The position numbers and the translations under genes are program-made. Under the pieces are notes generated by a model. That model made no database searches. It saw nothing but the letters and a program-made list of their open reading frames with translations, and was not told the DNA's origin. From WRAI01 sp031549605 (GTDB lineage Bacteria; Bacillota; Clostridia; Oscillospirales; UBA929), in NCBI GenBank assembly GCA_031549605.1, contig JAVBPM010000063.1:1-11697 (forward strand): a DNA stretch of 11,697 nt, read 5' to 3'. This document shows positions 1 to 5,489 of this stretch, in pieces. Each line of letters starts with the position of its first letter. Within the stretch, counting starts at the first letter, position 1.

Positions 1-116
1 GCCTACAGTCGGACTAGGTTGTAGCTTGCTGGGGTGTGCGCTGTAGTGCAATGCCCTTTTACGCTCAAACTCCAAACGCACGCCATAGCGCAGTAAAACC
101 TAGTCCGACTGTAGGC
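1..116. repeat. 20-bp perfect inverted repeat with structured interior
   Basis: Arms 1-20 (gcctacagtcggactaggtt) and 97-116 are exact reverse complements, separated by 76 nt. The interior can continue pairing: 27-29 with 90-92, and 33-40 with 77-84 (seven Watson-Crick pairs and one G-T). The whole block could therefore fold as one rod with internal loops. No open reading frame of credible composition lies in it. The left arm begins at the first base of the window, so the repeat may extend further left. It could be a palindromic mobile repeat, a structured RNA or the end of a larger element; the sequence does not decide. Its architecture recalls the 5125-5485 elements, but I see no convincing shared primary sequence. 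Confidence 0.75.
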
Positions 117-179
117 AACGCCGAAAGTCGGACAGCGCAGCCGTGTTGTGGCACAGCGAAAAACTAAAGCGGCTTTTTT

Positions 180-434
180 AGTGAGTACCGTGTACTCGCT
201 CAAAAAACGCCATTTTTAGAATAAGCGCTGAGCCGACTGTGGTCGGAAAAACGCGCACGTTTTTCTGACCCGAACGCAGACCTGCGTGGGGTCGTCGAAA
301 CGACCGCAGGCAGGGCGGAGTGAGAAGTCGTAGCGAAGCGTGCCCTCTCGCCCTCCGATAGCGCCGGGGGTCTCGGGGCAACTCCCCGAGCGCGTTTCTT
401 TGGTTACTTTCTTGCCGCGCAGCAAGAAAGTGAC
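180..434. repeat. Hairpin-dense non-coding block, probable dispersed repeat
   Basis: At least five hairpins follow one another: 180-188/192-200 (9 pairs, one G-T), 241-253/258-270 (13 pairs, one G-T, 4-nt loop), 290-294/301-305 (5 pairs), 372-378/384-390 (7 pairs, GC-rich) and 403-415/422-434 (13 pairs, one G-T, 6-nt loop). None is followed by a proper T-run in either direction, so they do not read as simple terminators. The last hairpin (gttactttcttgc arm) and the adjacent GC-rich text resemble dispersed repeats I recall from gut Clostridia, but I cannot verify that here. Reading frames across this block have hairpin-driven, low-plausibility composition and I do not call them genes. Confidence 0.6.
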
Positions 435-514
435 GCCCCCGCAGGACGTGCCCCAAACAAACACACCACAGCACCCAAAACGAACACCCCGCAGGACGCT
501 CCCCCCAAAAAAAC
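435..514. repeat. Imperfect direct repeat of a GC-rich ~27-nt motif
   Basis: The core ccccgcaggacg, followed by a C-run and then an A-rich stretch, occurs at about 435-461 and again at about 486-514, roughly 50 nt apart. It directly follows the hairpin block and probably belongs to the same repeat unit. The remaining stretch up to 570 is A/C-rich with no gene and no convincing promoter. Confidence 0.4.
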
Positions 515-570
515 TCAAAAAATTTCACGCAACCACCAATAAATCACCCATCCCAAACGTCATAGCAAAC

Positions 571-580
571 AGAGAGGGGG
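571..580 (+). promoter_or_regulatory. Ribosome binding site that sets the TTG start of the sigma factor
   Basis: The purine-rich agagaggggg lies 8 nt upstream of an in-frame TTG at 589. No ATG or GTG in the same frame lies between here and the conserved region 2 of the protein. The nearby GTG at 584 is in another frame. Confidence 0.6.
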
Positions 581-588
581 CGAGTGCC

Positions 589-1116
589 TTGCAAAACGAC
601 ACGCTGAAACCACTGCTCACGGCCTGGCAAACCGGCGACAGTGCCGCCTTTGACGCCATTTACCGTGACCTCAGCGTGCCCGTTTACACGCTCGTCTGCC
701 GCATCGTCAGAAACCGCGCACAGGCCGAGGACATCACACAAGAGGTGTTTGTCAAACTGCTGACGGCCGGCCCGCCGTCCGAGCAGCTGCAAAACCCGCG
801 TGCCTGGCTGTTTCAAATCGCGCGCAACGCCGCGATTGACGCCGTGCGCAAGCACACCGCCGACCCACTGCCCGACGACATCGAAGCCCATCCCGTGCGG
901 CTCGACGACATGGTCGGCACCCGCGTCGACATCGAGTCGGCGCTCACCACGCTCAGCCACGACGACCGCGCGATCGTCACGCTGCACCTCAACGCCGGTC
1001 TACCGTTCCGGCTCATCAGCCAAATGATTGACATGCCGCTGGGCACGGTGCTGTGGCGCTACCAAAAGGCGCTAGACGCGCTACGGCAAGAATTACAGGG
1101 AGGTATCTCACAATGA
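589..1116 (+). CDS. ECF-type RNA polymerase sigma-70 factor
   Basis: An extracytoplasmic-function sigma factor that would direct RNA polymerase to a small regulon in response to an envelope signal. The frame is open from 340, but the upstream part is encoded by repeat DNA. The TTG at 589, with its strong ribosome site, gives 175 aa, the usual family size. Region 2 spans about residues 12-80 and contains the typical AEDITQEVFVKLL helix (46-58), followed by RAWLFQIARNAAID. After a short acidic linker (83-108), region 4 spans about 111-165 with LSHDDRAIVTLHLNAGLPF and a helix-turn-helix (RLISQMIDMPLGTVLWRYQKA). The stop codon overlaps the next start (ATGA), so the downstream membrane protein is translationally coupled and is the natural candidate regulator. 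The gene has no recognisable canonical anti-sigma neighbour. The family call is secure; the regulon is unknown. Confidence 0.9.
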   Translation: MQNDTLKPLLTAWQTGDSAAFDAIYRDLSVPVYTLVCRIVRNRAQAEDITQEVFVKLLTAGPPSEQLQNPRAWLFQIARNAAIDAVRKHTADPLPDDIEAHPVRLDDMVGTRVDIESALTTLSHDDRAIVTLHLNAGLPFRLISQMIDMPLGTVLWRYQKALDALRQELQGGISQ

Positions 1117-2510
1117 AAAAACTGCTTACACTGTCACTGGCACTGCTGCTGGTCGCCGGACTGACCATCGCGTCGGCCGGTATGATCGAGGGCGCCGAGC
1201 CGTCCACCCCGCCTGACGGCATTCTCTACAGCACCGTCGACGGCGCCGCCACCGAGCCCTACGTCGACCCCTATCCGCTGCTGACCGAATGGGCCACCAA
1301 CGGCTACCCCGACGACATCGGCGGCTATTTCTTTGACGAGAGCGGCGCACCGGTCATCCTGCTGGTCAACGGCACGCCCGAGCGCGCGGCCGGTCTGCAG
1401 GCACAGGTCGAAAACGCCACCGTCCTGCCCGCCAAATACAGCTACAACGAGATGCTCGAAGCCCAAACCCTCATCCAAAAGGACCTCGACGCCCAAGCCA
1501 ACGACCAGCTCGACATCTTCAGCGTCGGCATCGGCTGGAATTGGGACGAACAAAAGCAGCAATCGGTCGGCTTTGGTGACAGCGGCAAGGAGTTCCGCGT
1601 CGTTGTCTACGCCAATGAGAACGCCCTCGACGCGCTCAATGCCAAGTACACCGAGCAGTTTAACGACATGGTCGTCGTGGTCAAGGGTCAGGACTTCCGC
1701 CTCTACGACGAGCCGGTTGCCGCGCCCGAAGCCATGCCGTGGCTGGAAAAATGGAGCGCCGACGGCTACCCCGATGACATCGGCGGCGTGGTCTGGGACG
1801 ACGCCACCGGCAAGCCCATCGTCCTGCTGGTCAACGGCACGCCCGAGCGTGAAGCCGAGCTGAAAGCGCTGGTCGGCGACGACGTCGCCATTCTACCCGC
1901 CAAATACAGCTACAACGAGCTGCTGGCGCTGCAAGACAGCATCAACGAAAACGACATTCTCAACCAGACCGGCGACGCCGAAATCTACGGCTGCGGCGTA
2001 GGCTGGCACTGGAACAAGGACCTCAACACCACCACCGGCTTCGGCGACAGCGGCAAGGAAATGCGCGTTGTCATCAACGTCGCCGAGGGCAAGCTTGATG
2101 TCTACCGTGAAAAATACGCGCAGTACGGCGACAAAGTCTTTGTCGAAGAGGGCGCGCAGATGATCGCCATGACCGACGGCGGCATACCCGAACTCGGCGG
2201 CGGCGACGATTCCGGCCGTCAGCCGCTCATTGCACCCAACCCCGCCGCCGCGCCGGTTGACGCCGCCTCCAAGCCGTCGGCCTTCGACCCGCTGGCATTC
2301 ACCATCTTCGCCGTCGCGCTGGCCGCCATCGTGCTGCTGGCCGTGCTGCTCAACCGCCGCCAGAAGGGCGCCGCGCTGCAAACCAACATCGGCACGATTG
2401 AAACAACGCCCGCCGTGTCGCTCAACCAAGCCGCCCAAGCCGTCCAGGACAGCAAGCTCGAACCCAGCAACGAAGTCTACGAGGGCATCAAAACCGAAAT
2501 CGAGAAATAA
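1113..2510 (+). CDS. Membrane-anchored secreted protein with two tandem repeat domains, coupled to the ECF sigma factor
   Basis: The start at 1113 (ATGA overlap with the sigma gene, preceded by agggaggt at 1097-1104) gives 465 aa. Residues 1-28 form a signal peptide. Two related domains follow, about 56-197 and 208-347. Each has GYPDDIGG (64-71, 218-225), LLVNGTPER, LPAKYSYNE, a G-W-x-W block and GFGDSGKE (153-160, 309-316). A Pro/Ala/Gly linker (350-390), one transmembrane helix (about 392-413), an NRRQKG positive stop and a ~50-residue cytoplasmic tail complete it, so the bulk should face outside. The pattern of each repeat reminds me of the pro-domain of streptogrisin/alpha-lytic type proteases, but no protease domain is present; this is weak inference. 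The coupling suggests a sensor or regulator of the sigma factor through the tail, although the topology is opposite to the usual anti-sigma order, in which the sigma-binding domain is N-terminal and cytoplasmic. Confidence 0.8.
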   Translation: MKKLLTLSLALLLVAGLTIASAGMIEGAEPSTPPDGILYSTVDGAATEPYVDPYPLLTEWATNGYPDDIGGYFFDESGAPVILLVNGTPERAAGLQAQVENATVLPAKYSYNEMLEAQTLIQKDLDAQANDQLDIFSVGIGWNWDEQKQQSVGFGDSGKEFRVVVYANENALDALNAKYTEQFNDMVVVVKGQDFRLYDEPVAAPEAMPWLEKWSADGYPDDIGGVVWDDATGKPIVLLVNGTPEREAELKALVGDDVAILPAKYSYNELLALQDSINENDILNQTGDAEIYGCGVGWHWNKDLNTTTGFGDSGKEMRVVINVAEGKLDVYREKYAQYGDKVFVEEGAQMIAMTDGGIPELGGGDDSGRQPLIAPNPAAAPVDAASKPSAFDPLAFTIFAVALAAIVLLAVLLNRRQKGAALQTNIGTIETTPAVSLNQAAQAVQDSKLEPSNEVYEGIKTEIEK

Positions 2511-2526
2511 AGCATAAGCAGCAGCA

Positions 2527-2558
2527 AACGCCCGGCCAACGCCGGGCGTTGCTTTGTT
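2527..2558 (+). terminator. Intrinsic terminator after the sigma-factor operon
   Basis: A perfect 10-bp stem, aacgcccggc (2527-2536) with gccgggcgtt (2541-2550) and loop caac, begins 17 nt after the stop codon at 2510. It is followed by a T-rich but interrupted tract (gctttgttgt). The stem is very strong and the T-run only moderate, so read-through into the next gene is possible. Confidence 0.75.
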
Positions 2559-2577
2559 GTAGGCTTCGTGCTAAACT
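2549..2577 (+). promoter_or_regulatory. Weak candidate promoter for the 2622 gene set
   Basis: TTGCTT (2549-2554) and TAAACT (2572-2577) are separated by 17 nt. The boxes match consensus only partly, and the -35 overlaps the terminator stem. It is the best-spaced pair in the gap, but read-through from the sigma operon is an equally reasonable source of transcription. Confidence 0.22.
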
Positions 2578-2621
2578 CAAGGCAAACGAGCCAATAGAGG
2601 GCTATTTCATGGAGGTCGAGT

Positions 2622-3485
2622 ATGCTAAAATGGCTTCGACGCATTTCCTGCGCGCTGTTCATCGGCTTTCTGGCCGTCTGGCTCGGCTCCATGCTGGTCG
2701 TCGAAATCCGCACCGCGCACTACGGCGACCAATTTCAAGACGGCTACCTGCAAACCAGAATGCTGCCTAAGCCCGACAAGCTGTACGTCCTGTCCTATTC
2801 CGAGTCGCGCGCCAAGGTCTACTACGTCTCGGACGGCGGCGGCAATGTCCTCAGTTTTGTCAAGTCCCGCGACGCGTGGCACATGTTCAGCTGGGACACC
2901 ATATGGTCAAGCAGCGGCAGCGCCAGCGGGTACATCTGGCCCTACTTCCACCACAGCGCCGAGAGCGCCGTTAGCTATTTCCTCTTGCTGCTGCCTTTTT
3001 TCTTGGCCACCGTCGTGACCCTTTTTCTCGCGATTGATCGAAAAATCAACCAAAACCGCCCGCCGCGCCAGCTCAGCGCCGCCGCGCCGTCGACGGCATT
3101 TCGCAGTAGCAGCGACATAAAGCTGCTGCTTTACACAAGCGACACCGGCGACACGCTACGCATCGACACCCACAGTCGCCGGGGACTGCTGACCGTCAAG
3201 GCGGCCTTCGCCGCCGTCAAAGACAGCACCGTCGACAGCGTCGACCTCACGCAGCTGTCGACGCACGACAGCGACGGCCTCGCCGCGCTGACGCTGTGCC
3301 AAACCGACAGCAACACCCAGCTGCACCGCGACCCCAACAACCACTTGACCTGGCACATGAACCAAGACGACCTCATCACCACGCTGGGTCTAACCGACGG
3401 CCTGCTTGCGTCCACTGAACCCGGCCACCAATACCTAAGCACAGGCACATCCGACATCACCGCCGTGCTGGCCAGTAACGAATAG
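2622..3485 (+). CDS. Two-helix membrane protein of unknown function
   Basis: 287 aa, with ATG at 2622 placed 5 nt after a clear ggaggt (2611-2616). I do not recognise a family. A transmembrane helix at about 9-27 is followed by an ~85-residue segment rich in Tyr, Ser and Gly (28-113) that is probably extracytoplasmic. A second helix (about 115-137, LLLLPFFLATVVTLFLAI) precedes a basic stretch (DRKINQNRPPRQ) and a ~145-residue cytoplasmic domain. That domain has alternating beta/helix-like text (LLLYTSDTGDTLRIDTHSRR) and is Thr/Asp/Ser-rich. The last nine codons (ITAVLASNE), the stop and the downstream gap are duplicated exactly at 4027-4077. The next gene starts 16 nt after the stop, so the two are probably cotranscribed. 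Confidence 0.7.
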   Translation: MLKWLRRISCALFIGFLAVWLGSMLVVEIRTAHYGDQFQDGYLQTRMLPKPDKLYVLSYSESRAKVYYVSDGGGNVLSFVKSRDAWHMFSWDTIWSSSGSASGYIWPYFHHSAESAVSYFLLLLPFFLATVVTLFLAIDRKINQNRPPRQLSAAAPSTAFRSSSDIKLLLYTSDTGDTLRIDTHSRRGLLTVKAAFAAVKDSTVDSVDLTQLSTHDSDGLAALTLCQTDSNTQLHRDPNNHLTWHMNQDDLITTLGLTDGLLASTEPGHQYLSTGTSDITAVLASNE

Positions 3486-3504
3486 GAGAGGGGAATGCTC
3501 CATG
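3454..3504 (+). repeat. 51-bp perfect direct repeat, upstream copy
   Basis: This copy is identical to 4027-4077. It covers the last nine codons and stop of the 2622-3485 gene, the 16-nt gap with its aggagagggg ribosome site, and the ATG of the next gene. Identity stops at the base after the start codon on the right, and at the base before 3454 on the left. This copy is the one in an intact gene context, so it is the likely source. Confidence 0.95.
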
Positions 3505-3948
3505 GAAAACAACCTGCTGATCGACCTTACCGCGCTGTTGGTCGGGCTGCGCGCTGATATCCGAGCCGCTAACGGCGCGGCCATGGTGCAGACGGCGCTG
3601 ACAGCGCTGGAAAGCAACCAAACCAGCGCCGCCTTTGCCAACGCGTTGCTGATCAACGCCGGCGTAGCTATGAGCAGCAACAGACGCGGAAAACCCTTAC
3701 CGGTCAAAGACATTGACCATCCACCGTTGCGCCAGTTGTTGTTGCGCTCTTTCCGCCAGCTGTCACAGCTGCTCACCAGCCGGCAATACGAGCAGGCCTA
3801 CGATCTGACTGATACCATTCACTTCCTGCCCGAGCTGTTTGGCAGAGAGCAGTTATTGCACCGCAACGACTACACAACGTGTTTCGTCAAGCCGTACACC
3901 GCCAAATGGCATGACGATTTGTTTGACAAAATGGTGGCGGCGCTGTAA
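3502..3948 (+). CDS. Small soluble protein of unknown function
   Basis: 148 aa. The ATG at 3502 sits 8 nt after the purine-rich aggagagggg (3484-3493); an out-of-frame ATG at 3495 soon meets a stop. There is no signal peptide and no transmembrane helix. Predicted text is mostly helical: an Ala/Leu-rich N-terminal half (residues 1-55), a short basic linker (NRRGKPLPVKDIDHPP, 60-75), then a more conserved-looking C-terminal half (76-148). That half contains LLLRSFRQLSQLL, YEQAYDLTDTIHFLPELF and FVKPYTAKWHDDLFDKM. The aromatic and acidic spacing in the latter part suggests a real folded domain, but I cannot name it. The gene is flanked by the 51-bp repeat at its start and by a truncated structured element 13 nt after its stop. 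Confidence 0.7.
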   Translation: MENNLLIDLTALLVGLRADIRAANGAAMVQTALTALESNQTSAAFANALLINAGVAMSSNRRGKPLPVKDIDHPPLRQLLLRSFRQLSQLLTSRQYEQAYDLTDTIHFLPELFGREQLLHRNDYTTCFVKPYTAKWHDDLFDKMVAAL

Positions 3949-3961
3949 CAATGCGCGTGCT

Positions 3962-4027
3962 ATCGGCACTCGGCGGCTGTACCGTAACGGCTGCTGGCAA
4001 TCACACCGCGCCCACAACGACTGCATA
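3962..4027. repeat. Truncated copy (5' third) of the structured element
   Basis: The segment aligns without gaps to 5125-5190, with 64 of 66 bases identical (differences at 4000 and 4023). It contains the conserved atcggcactcggcgg head, the 5' strand of stem A, the gtaacggctgct motif, the 5' strand of stem B and part of the acttcata motif. It lacks the whole C hairpin and all 3' strands, so it cannot fold like the full copies. Its last base is also the first base of the second 51-bp repeat, so the recombination junction is resolved to one base. It starts 13 nt after the preceding stop codon; the full copy starts 12 nt after the stop of the 4075-5112 gene. Confidence 0.92.
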
Positions 4028-4077
4028 CATCACCGCCGTGCTGGCCAGTAACGAATAGGAGAGGGGAATGCTCCATG
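4027..4077 (+). repeat. 51-bp perfect direct repeat, downstream copy (gene remnant plus ribosome site and ATG)
   Basis: An exact duplicate of 3454-3504. The relic still reads ITAVLASNE and a stop codon but has no upstream gene body. Its aggagagggg ribosome site and ATG now serve the lipoprotein gene at 4075, which is unrelated in sequence to the gene that follows the first copy. Confidence 0.95.
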
Positions 4078-5112
4078 AAGCGCGTACTGTCACTGACCCT
4101 GTTCGCCGCGCTCTGTCTGACAGGCTGCACAAGCACACCCAAACCACAACCACAACCCAACCCCTACTGGCCCACCGACAACAAGCTTGAGCGTCAATTC
4201 GACGGCCAGTTCACCTGCACGACGGGCGACGGACAGCTGGAACGCCGACCAGTCAAGGTGTCATTTCAGCCGATAGACTCCGCGCTCTATCGACTGCAAA
4301 TCGAACCGATTGAGGGCTTTACCGGCGACAACGCCCGCTTTGACCTCGGCTACTTTTATGTAACGCCGGACAAAATCTACCGCCTCGACACAACCTTCAC
4401 CGTGTCCGCTCTTACCGCAGAGCAAACGGGCGAGGTCGTGTGCCACAATCAACCGCAGCCCGACCCGCTGCCCGGCACCGACGAGGGCTGGCACGCCAGC
4501 GTAACGGTAGCCCATAGCCGCAGTATGTACCACGGCTATAACAACCAAGTCGACACCGGCTTTAGCGAGCAGTTTACCTGGCTGGAAGGCACCGGCCTTG
4601 TCTATTACCGCAGCCAGTACGGCGCCGACCGCGACGTCATCGAGCTGTCCCTCGACGGCTGCGCAGAGCCGGACGCCGTGAAGGTCAGCAGCATCACCGC
4701 CTACGAACTACGGTACAACGTGCGCTACTTCGAGTTTTTGTTTGATCTTGAACAGGGCACGGTCTACGAGCGGCAAGCAATACCATTAACCGAGCGCGAC
4801 GATAGCGCCGCCAATTTCGGCTACGATAGCAAAAAACAACTGCCCGAAGGCGCAGCCGACCAGCTCAAGACGCTGCTGGCCGACAACTCAATCGGACAGT
4901 GGCAGAACGCCTACCGCGTTGTCCTGCACCCCAACGTCTTTATCTGGGGCGCGGAGATTGTCTTTGAGGACGGCACACACAAGAAAGTATTCGGCACCGA
5001 CAGCTTTCCCGTCAGCTTCCAAGCCGTCAATCAAGCGCTGTCCGCCTACACCACAAAGCCGGTCTGGCTCCCGCCCGACTATAGTAAATCTAACAGTGGG
5101 CTACCGCAGTAG
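4075..5112 (+). CDS. Predicted lipoprotein of unknown function
   Basis: 345 aa, with ATG at 4075 inside the 51-bp repeat. The N-terminus MKRVLSLTLFAALCLTGC is a classical lipoprotein signal with the lipobox LTGC (lipidated Cys18), then a Pro/Gln-rich tether (TPKPQPQPNP), so the protein should be anchored on the outer face of the cell membrane. The rest is beta-rich and aromatic, with no motif I can name: an FDGQFTCTTGDG segment (43-54), YRLQIEPIEGF, a GWHASVTVAHSRSMYHGY block and a C-terminal domain from about 225. The C-terminal part (VYERQAIPLTERDD, then WQNAYRVVLHPNVFIWGAEIVF and FEDGTHKKVFG) looks like a folded module. The terminal SKSNSGLPQ is probably unstructured. The structured element begins 12 nt after the stop. 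Confidence 0.75.
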   Translation: MKRVLSLTLFAALCLTGCTSTPKPQPQPNPYWPTDNKLERQFDGQFTCTTGDGQLERRPVKVSFQPIDSALYRLQIEPIEGFTGDNARFDLGYFYVTPDKIYRLDTTFTVSALTAEQTGEVVCHNQPQPDPLPGTDEGWHASVTVAHSRSMYHGYNNQVDTGFSEQFTWLEGTGLVYYRSQYGADRDVIELSLDGCAEPDAVKVSSITAYELRYNVRYFEFLFDLEQGTVYERQAIPLTERDDSAANFGYDSKKQLPEGAADQLKTLLADNSIGQWQNAYRVVLHPNVFIWGAEIVFEDGTHKKVFGTDSFPVSFQAVNQALSAYTTKPVWLPPDYSKSNSGLPQ

Positions 5113-5124
5113 CGAGGTGCGGGG

Positions 5125-5306
5125 ATCGGCACTCGGCGGCTGTACCGTAACGGCTGCTGGCAGTCACACCGCGCCCACAACGACTTCATAACACGAAACA
5201 GCCGCCGTCCACGCTTGCGAGCGCGGGCGGTGGCTATTCCGTGTTATTTGCGTTGATGGTCACGGCGCGTTGCCGCATCCGTAACGGTTCAACCGCCTCA
5301 AGCCAT
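5125..5306. repeat. Complete structured element, copy 1
   Basis: 182 nt that fold into one long rod. The base is AT-GGC/GCC-AT (5125-5130 with 5302-5306, one bulged C), then internal loop ACTC/TCAA. Stem A is 5135-5147 with 5285-5297 (11 of 13 pairs). A TA/AA loop, ACGG/CCGT (5150-5153/5279-5282) and TGC/GCA (5155-5157/5275-5277) follow. Stem B has outer pairs 5159-5162/5271-5274, a GC core 5170-5175/5264-5269 and inner pairs 5178-5182/5251-5255. After the ACTTCA loop comes hairpin C, 5189-5246, nearly fully paired, with a small loop near 5215-5220. It follows the lipoprotein gene and could act as a structured 3' end, an RNA or a mobile palindromic repeat. No protein is encoded. Confidence 0.88.
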
Positions 5307-5310
5307 GGAG

Positions 5311-5485
5311 ATCGGCACTCGGCGCGTGTGAGCTAACGGCTGCTACAAAAGGCGCTTGGATAAAATGACTTCATAAACTCGGAACAGCCGTAGTACGCGT
5401 GCGCGCACCACGGCCATTCCGAGTTTATTAGCATTTTCCCAAACGCCTTTCGTGCATCCGTAAGCGCACACGCGCCTCAAGCCAT
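5311..5485. repeat. Complete structured element, copy 2
   Basis: 175 nt, separated by 4 nt from copy 1 in the same orientation. It shares the conserved loop text (atcggcactcggcg, taacggctgct, acttcata, gcatccgtaa, cctcaagccatg), while the stems have changed sequence. Stem A is 5321-5333 with 5464-5476 (12 of 13 pairs). Stem B runs 5345-5367 with 5432-5453 (about 18 pairs with small bulges). Hairpin C is 5374-5391 with 5410-5427. Against copy 1, stem A shows four compensatory pair changes, and hairpin C an A-T to T-A switch plus one inserted base pair. It ends 4 nt from the stop codon of the convergent ABC permease gene, so it is also the 3' end of that operon on the opposite strand. Confidence 0.88.
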
Positions 5486-5489
5486 GCCC

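Noticed and set aside
178..528. Open reading frame of 116 codons on the - strand across the hairpin block
   Set aside because: It is composed of hairpin and repeat DNA, has Arg/Cys/Phe-rich implausible composition and no ribosome site; similar frames are common artefacts of this type of repeat.
529..561. ECF-type autoregulatory promoter (GCAACC with CGTC)
   Set aside because: The two boxes are about 24 nt apart instead of the usual 16-17, and the start point would fall almost on the ribosome site.
340..588. N-terminal extension of the sigma factor to an ATG at 340
   Set aside because: The extension is encoded by the repeat block, is Pro/Lys/Thr-rich, and has no ribosome site at 340; the TTG at 589 has a good one and gives the standard family length.
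1053..1112. Upstream start for the membrane protein at 1053
   Set aside because: It would overlap the sigma region 4 coding sequence and spoil the signal peptide; ATG at 1113 has a strong ribosome site and ATGA coupling.
5125..5485. Reading the element pair as a CRISPR array or as an IS200/IS605 end
   Set aside because: Two long rods with internal variation are not short repeats with spacers, and no transposase, TnpB or Cas gene is present in the window.
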